Source: Proteiniphilum sp. UBA1403 (GTDB lineage Bacteria; Bacteroidota; Bacteroidia; Bacteroidales; Dysgonomonadaceae). Taken from it: a stretch of DNA of 17,241 bases. A program made the translations under genes and the position numbers. The stretch is taken from contig DBQD01000039.1 in assembly GCA_002305715.1 (NCBI GenBank), forward strand, positions 1 to 17,241. Direction: 5' to 3'. Shown here one piece after another: positions 15,214 to 17,241 of this stretch (its first letter is position 1; every line of letters starts with the position of its first letter). The notes beneath the pieces are model-generated. The model did not search any database and was not told where the DNA came from. It worked only from the letters and a program-made list of their open reading frames with translations.

Positions 15214-17088
15214 TTATCGTCCTAAAAGTACTAATAAAACAGAAATATCATTTGGCGAAACGCCTGGAATTCTGGCTGCTTGAGCAATTGTTACTGGATT
15301 TATTCGAGTTAGTTTTTGTCTTGCTTCTGTTGAAAGAGATTGAATTTCGTTATAATTGAATTTATCTTTTATAAGAATGTCTTCTAAACGATTTATTTTA
15401 TCTGCAATAATTTGCTCACGTTTTATGTAGCCATTATATTTAATTTTTATATTAGCAGATTCGATGATTTCATCTTTGCGATCATTAATTCTATCCAATA
15501 AATCATTAAGAGGGACGATTTGGGTAGCCATTAATTGTAAATCTATATGAGGACGTGTTAAAAGATCTATAAGTTTTACCCCCTGTTTTAAAGGGGCAGT
15601 ACCAATACTTTCTAAAAATGAATTAATTCTATCTGCTTTAATGGAAAAATTAGTTGCAAAATTAATAATTTCATCTACTATTTTTTCTTTTTGAGTAAGT
15701 AAATGTAGTCTTTCTTTCGAAGCTAATCCAATTCCTGCTGATTTACGGGTTAAACGTTCGTCTGCATTGTCTTGACGTAATAGAATACGATACTCTGCTC
15801 TTGAAGTAAACATACGATATGGTTCATCCACACCTTTTGTTATTAAATCATCAATTAATACACCAATATAGGCTTCGTCTCTTTGTAAGACAAAAGGTGA
15901 GCCACCAAAACAATTAATATGTGCATTAATTCCTGCAATGATACCTTGTCCTCCTGCTTCTTCATAACCAGTAGTACCATTTATTTGACCAGCAAAGAAA
16001 AGGTTTTTTAAATGTTTTGTTTCGAGGGTAGGGTAAAGTTGTGTAGGATCGAAAAAATCATATTCGATTGCATAACCGGGACGAAATATATGAATATTAC
16101 TAAATGCAGGTATTTTTTTTAGTGCATTTAATTGAGTTTCCAAAGGAAGTGAAGAAGAGAAACCATTAAGATAATATTCGTTTGTAGTTTCTCCTTCTGG
16201 TTCGAGAAAAAGTTGATGACTTGTTTTATCAGAAAAAGTTACAATCTTTGTTTCTATACTGGGACAATAACGTGGTCCAATACTTTTTATTTGTCCATTA
16301 TAAAGGGGAGAATCGTTCAAACCTTTTCGAAGGGCATCGTGTACTTCTTCAGTAGTGTATGCTATCCAGCAACTACGTTGAGTGAGAATACGGGAAGTAG
16401 TTGGTAAATATGAAAACTTATGAAAGTCTTCATCACCTTTTTGTTCTTCAAGTAGTGAAAAATCAACACTTCGTGCATCGATTCTAACCGGTGTGCCGGT
16501 CTTCATACGATCTGTTTTAAATCCATAATCACGAAGTTGCTCGGTCATACCAAAAGAAGCCGGTTCTGAAAGGCGACCACCACCAATTTGAATTTTTCCA
16601 ATATGTATTAGACCATTTAAAAAAGTTCCATTTGTTAGCACAACAGCTTTTGAATTGAACGAAACACCCATTTTTGTTTTCACACCAGTAACAGAACCAT
16701 TATTAATGATTAACTCTGTAACAGTGTCCTGCCACATATTGAGATTTGGTGTATTTTCAATTATATTGCGCCATCTTTCAATAAACTTCATTCTGTCACT
16801 TTGGACGCGTGGACTCCACATTGCAGGTCCTTTTGAACGATTTAGCATTCTAAATTGAATGGCCGTCAAATCACTTACAATTCCCATTTGACCACCCAAA
16901 GCATCAATTTCACGGACAATCTGTCCTTTTGCAATACCACCCACTGCTGGATTACAACTCATCTGAGCAATTTTGCTCATATCCATCGTGATGAGCAAAG
17001 TAGATGAACCCAGATTTGCAGCAGCAACAGCAGCTTCACAACCGGCATGCCCAGCACCCACAACTATAATGTCGTAATTAAAAGTCAT
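15214..17088 (-). CDS. mnmG: tRNA uridine-5-carboxymethylaminomethyl modification enzyme
   Basis: MnmG (GidA) works with the GTPase MnmE to install the carboxymethylaminomethyl group at C5 of wobble uridine 34 in certain tRNAs, using FAD, NADH, methylene-THF and glycine. The 624-residue product is full length. The FAD dinucleotide fold VVGAGHAGCEAA holds GxGxxG at residues 11-16. SCNPAVGGIAKG carries C45 and GPRYCPSIETK carries C275, matching the two conserved cysteines of E. coli MnmG (C47 and C277). GYEEAGGQG, TSRAEYRILLRQDNAD and the C-terminal helical domain (about 550-624) that contacts MnmE and tRNA are present. The ATG at 17088 gives the standard N-terminus. The partner mnmE is not in the window. 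The gene is AT-rich compared with polA. Confidence 0.98.
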   Translation of the reverse strand: MTFNYDIIVVGAGHAGCEAAVAAANLGSSTLLITMDMSKIAQMSCNPAVGGIAKGQIVREIDALGGQMGIVSDLTAIQFRMLNRSKGPAMWSPRVQSDRMKFIERWRNIIENTPNLNMWQDTVTELIINNGSVTGVKTKMGVSFNSKAVVLTNGTFLNGLIHIGKIQIGGGRLSEPASFGMTEQLRDYGFKTDRMKTGTPVRIDARSVDFSLLEEQKGDEDFHKFSYLPTTSRILTQRSCWIAYTTEEVHDALRKGLNDSPLYNGQIKSIGPRYCPSIETKIVTFSDKTSHQLFLEPEGETTNEYYLNGFSSSLPLETQLNALKKIPAFSNIHIFRPGYAIEYDFFDPTQLYPTLETKHLKNLFFAGQINGTTGYEEAGGQGIIAGINAHINCFGGSPFVLQRDEAYIGVLIDDLITKGVDEPYRMFTSRAEYRILLRQDNADERLTRKSAGIGLASKERLHLLTQKEKIVDEIINFATNFSIKADRINSFLESIGTAPLKQGVKLIDLLTRPHIDLQLMATQIVPLNDLLDRINDRKDEIIESANIKIKYNGYIKREQIIADKINRLEDILIKDKFNYNEIQSLSTEARQKLTRINPVTIAQAARIPGVSPNDISVLLVLLGR

Positions 17089-17241
17089 TATTTAGTTTAA
17101 AATAATTGTTTAAAAATAGTGGTATAATTTGAATAAAAATACTAAAACAATAAATATGTGTCAGTATAAAAAATCAGAGAATTAACCACTAAGATAAATA
17201 AAAGTTTATAGATTTCTAATTAGTTAGATTATATTATAAAT
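17089..17241 (-). other. Upstream region of mnmG, no defined element
   Basis: These 153 bases are very AT-rich and presumably hold the mnmG promoter. On the minus strand TATTTTTA, about 20 bases before the ATG, is one mismatch from TAnnTTTG, but no -33 element is placed correctly, so I do not call a promoter. No gene or terminator hairpin is visible. Confidence 0.3.

Overview
The window reads as a chromosomal housekeeping segment of a Bacteroidota (Bacteroidales-like) genome. Supporting points are a periplasmic GH2 beta-galactosidase with a signal peptide, an exported beta-barrel protein of Bacteroidetes style, a general lack of Shine-Dalgarno sequences, sequences matching the Bacteroides TTTG / TAnnTTTG promoter pattern, and the gene order mnmG-apt-uvrC-dtd-mazG-deoC, which I recall as common in that order. 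The species cannot be named from the sequence alone. There is no tRNA, rRNA, CRISPR array, transposase or prophage gene. Twelve of the thirteen genes lie on the minus strand.

Right half (about 17.1 kb down to 10.9 kb, transcribed leftward): mnmG (tRNA wobble-uridine modification), apt (adenine salvage), uvrC (excision repair), dtd (removal of D-amino acids from tRNA), a small MazG-type nucleotide pyrophosphohydrolase and deoC (deoxyribose-phosphate aldolase). The mnmG-apt gap holds a 16-bp sequence matching the ParB-binding parS consensus. A perfect 14-bp inverted repeat separates apt from uvrC and probably ends the first transcript. A perfect DnaA-box 9-mer and a possible -7 element lie in the uvrC leader. 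The uvrC start is best placed at the ATG at 14475, not at the upstream in-frame TTG at 14505.

Middle (10.9 to 6.8 kb): a large exported GH2 beta-galactosidase starts only 20 bp after deoC and ends in a terminator hairpin that depends on G-U pairs and so works on one strand only. Next comes an Hsp20-family small heat-shock gene with a strong Shine-Dalgarno sequence, which is unusual for this phylum.

Left half (6.8 to 0.3 kb): a long-chain polyprenyl diphosphate synthase is the only plus-strand gene. It converges on hsp20 across a perfect 13-bp bidirectional terminator and diverges from polA across 72 bp. polA (full-length, with both exonuclease domains apparently intact) is followed by a tight same-strand series: a YqaA/DedA-type membrane protein, a COG0731-like radical SAM protein of unknown substrate, and an outer-membrane beta-barrel protein. 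The leftmost 307 bases have no convincing gene, but may hold a decayed copy of the barrel gene's 3' end.

Base composition changes along the window: the polA and GH2 end is clearly richer in G+C than the mnmG-apt-uvrC end. I found no obviously new defence or mobile system. The observations most worth following up are the parS-like site, the radical SAM/YqaA/barrel cluster behind polA, and the regulatory layout in front of uvrC.
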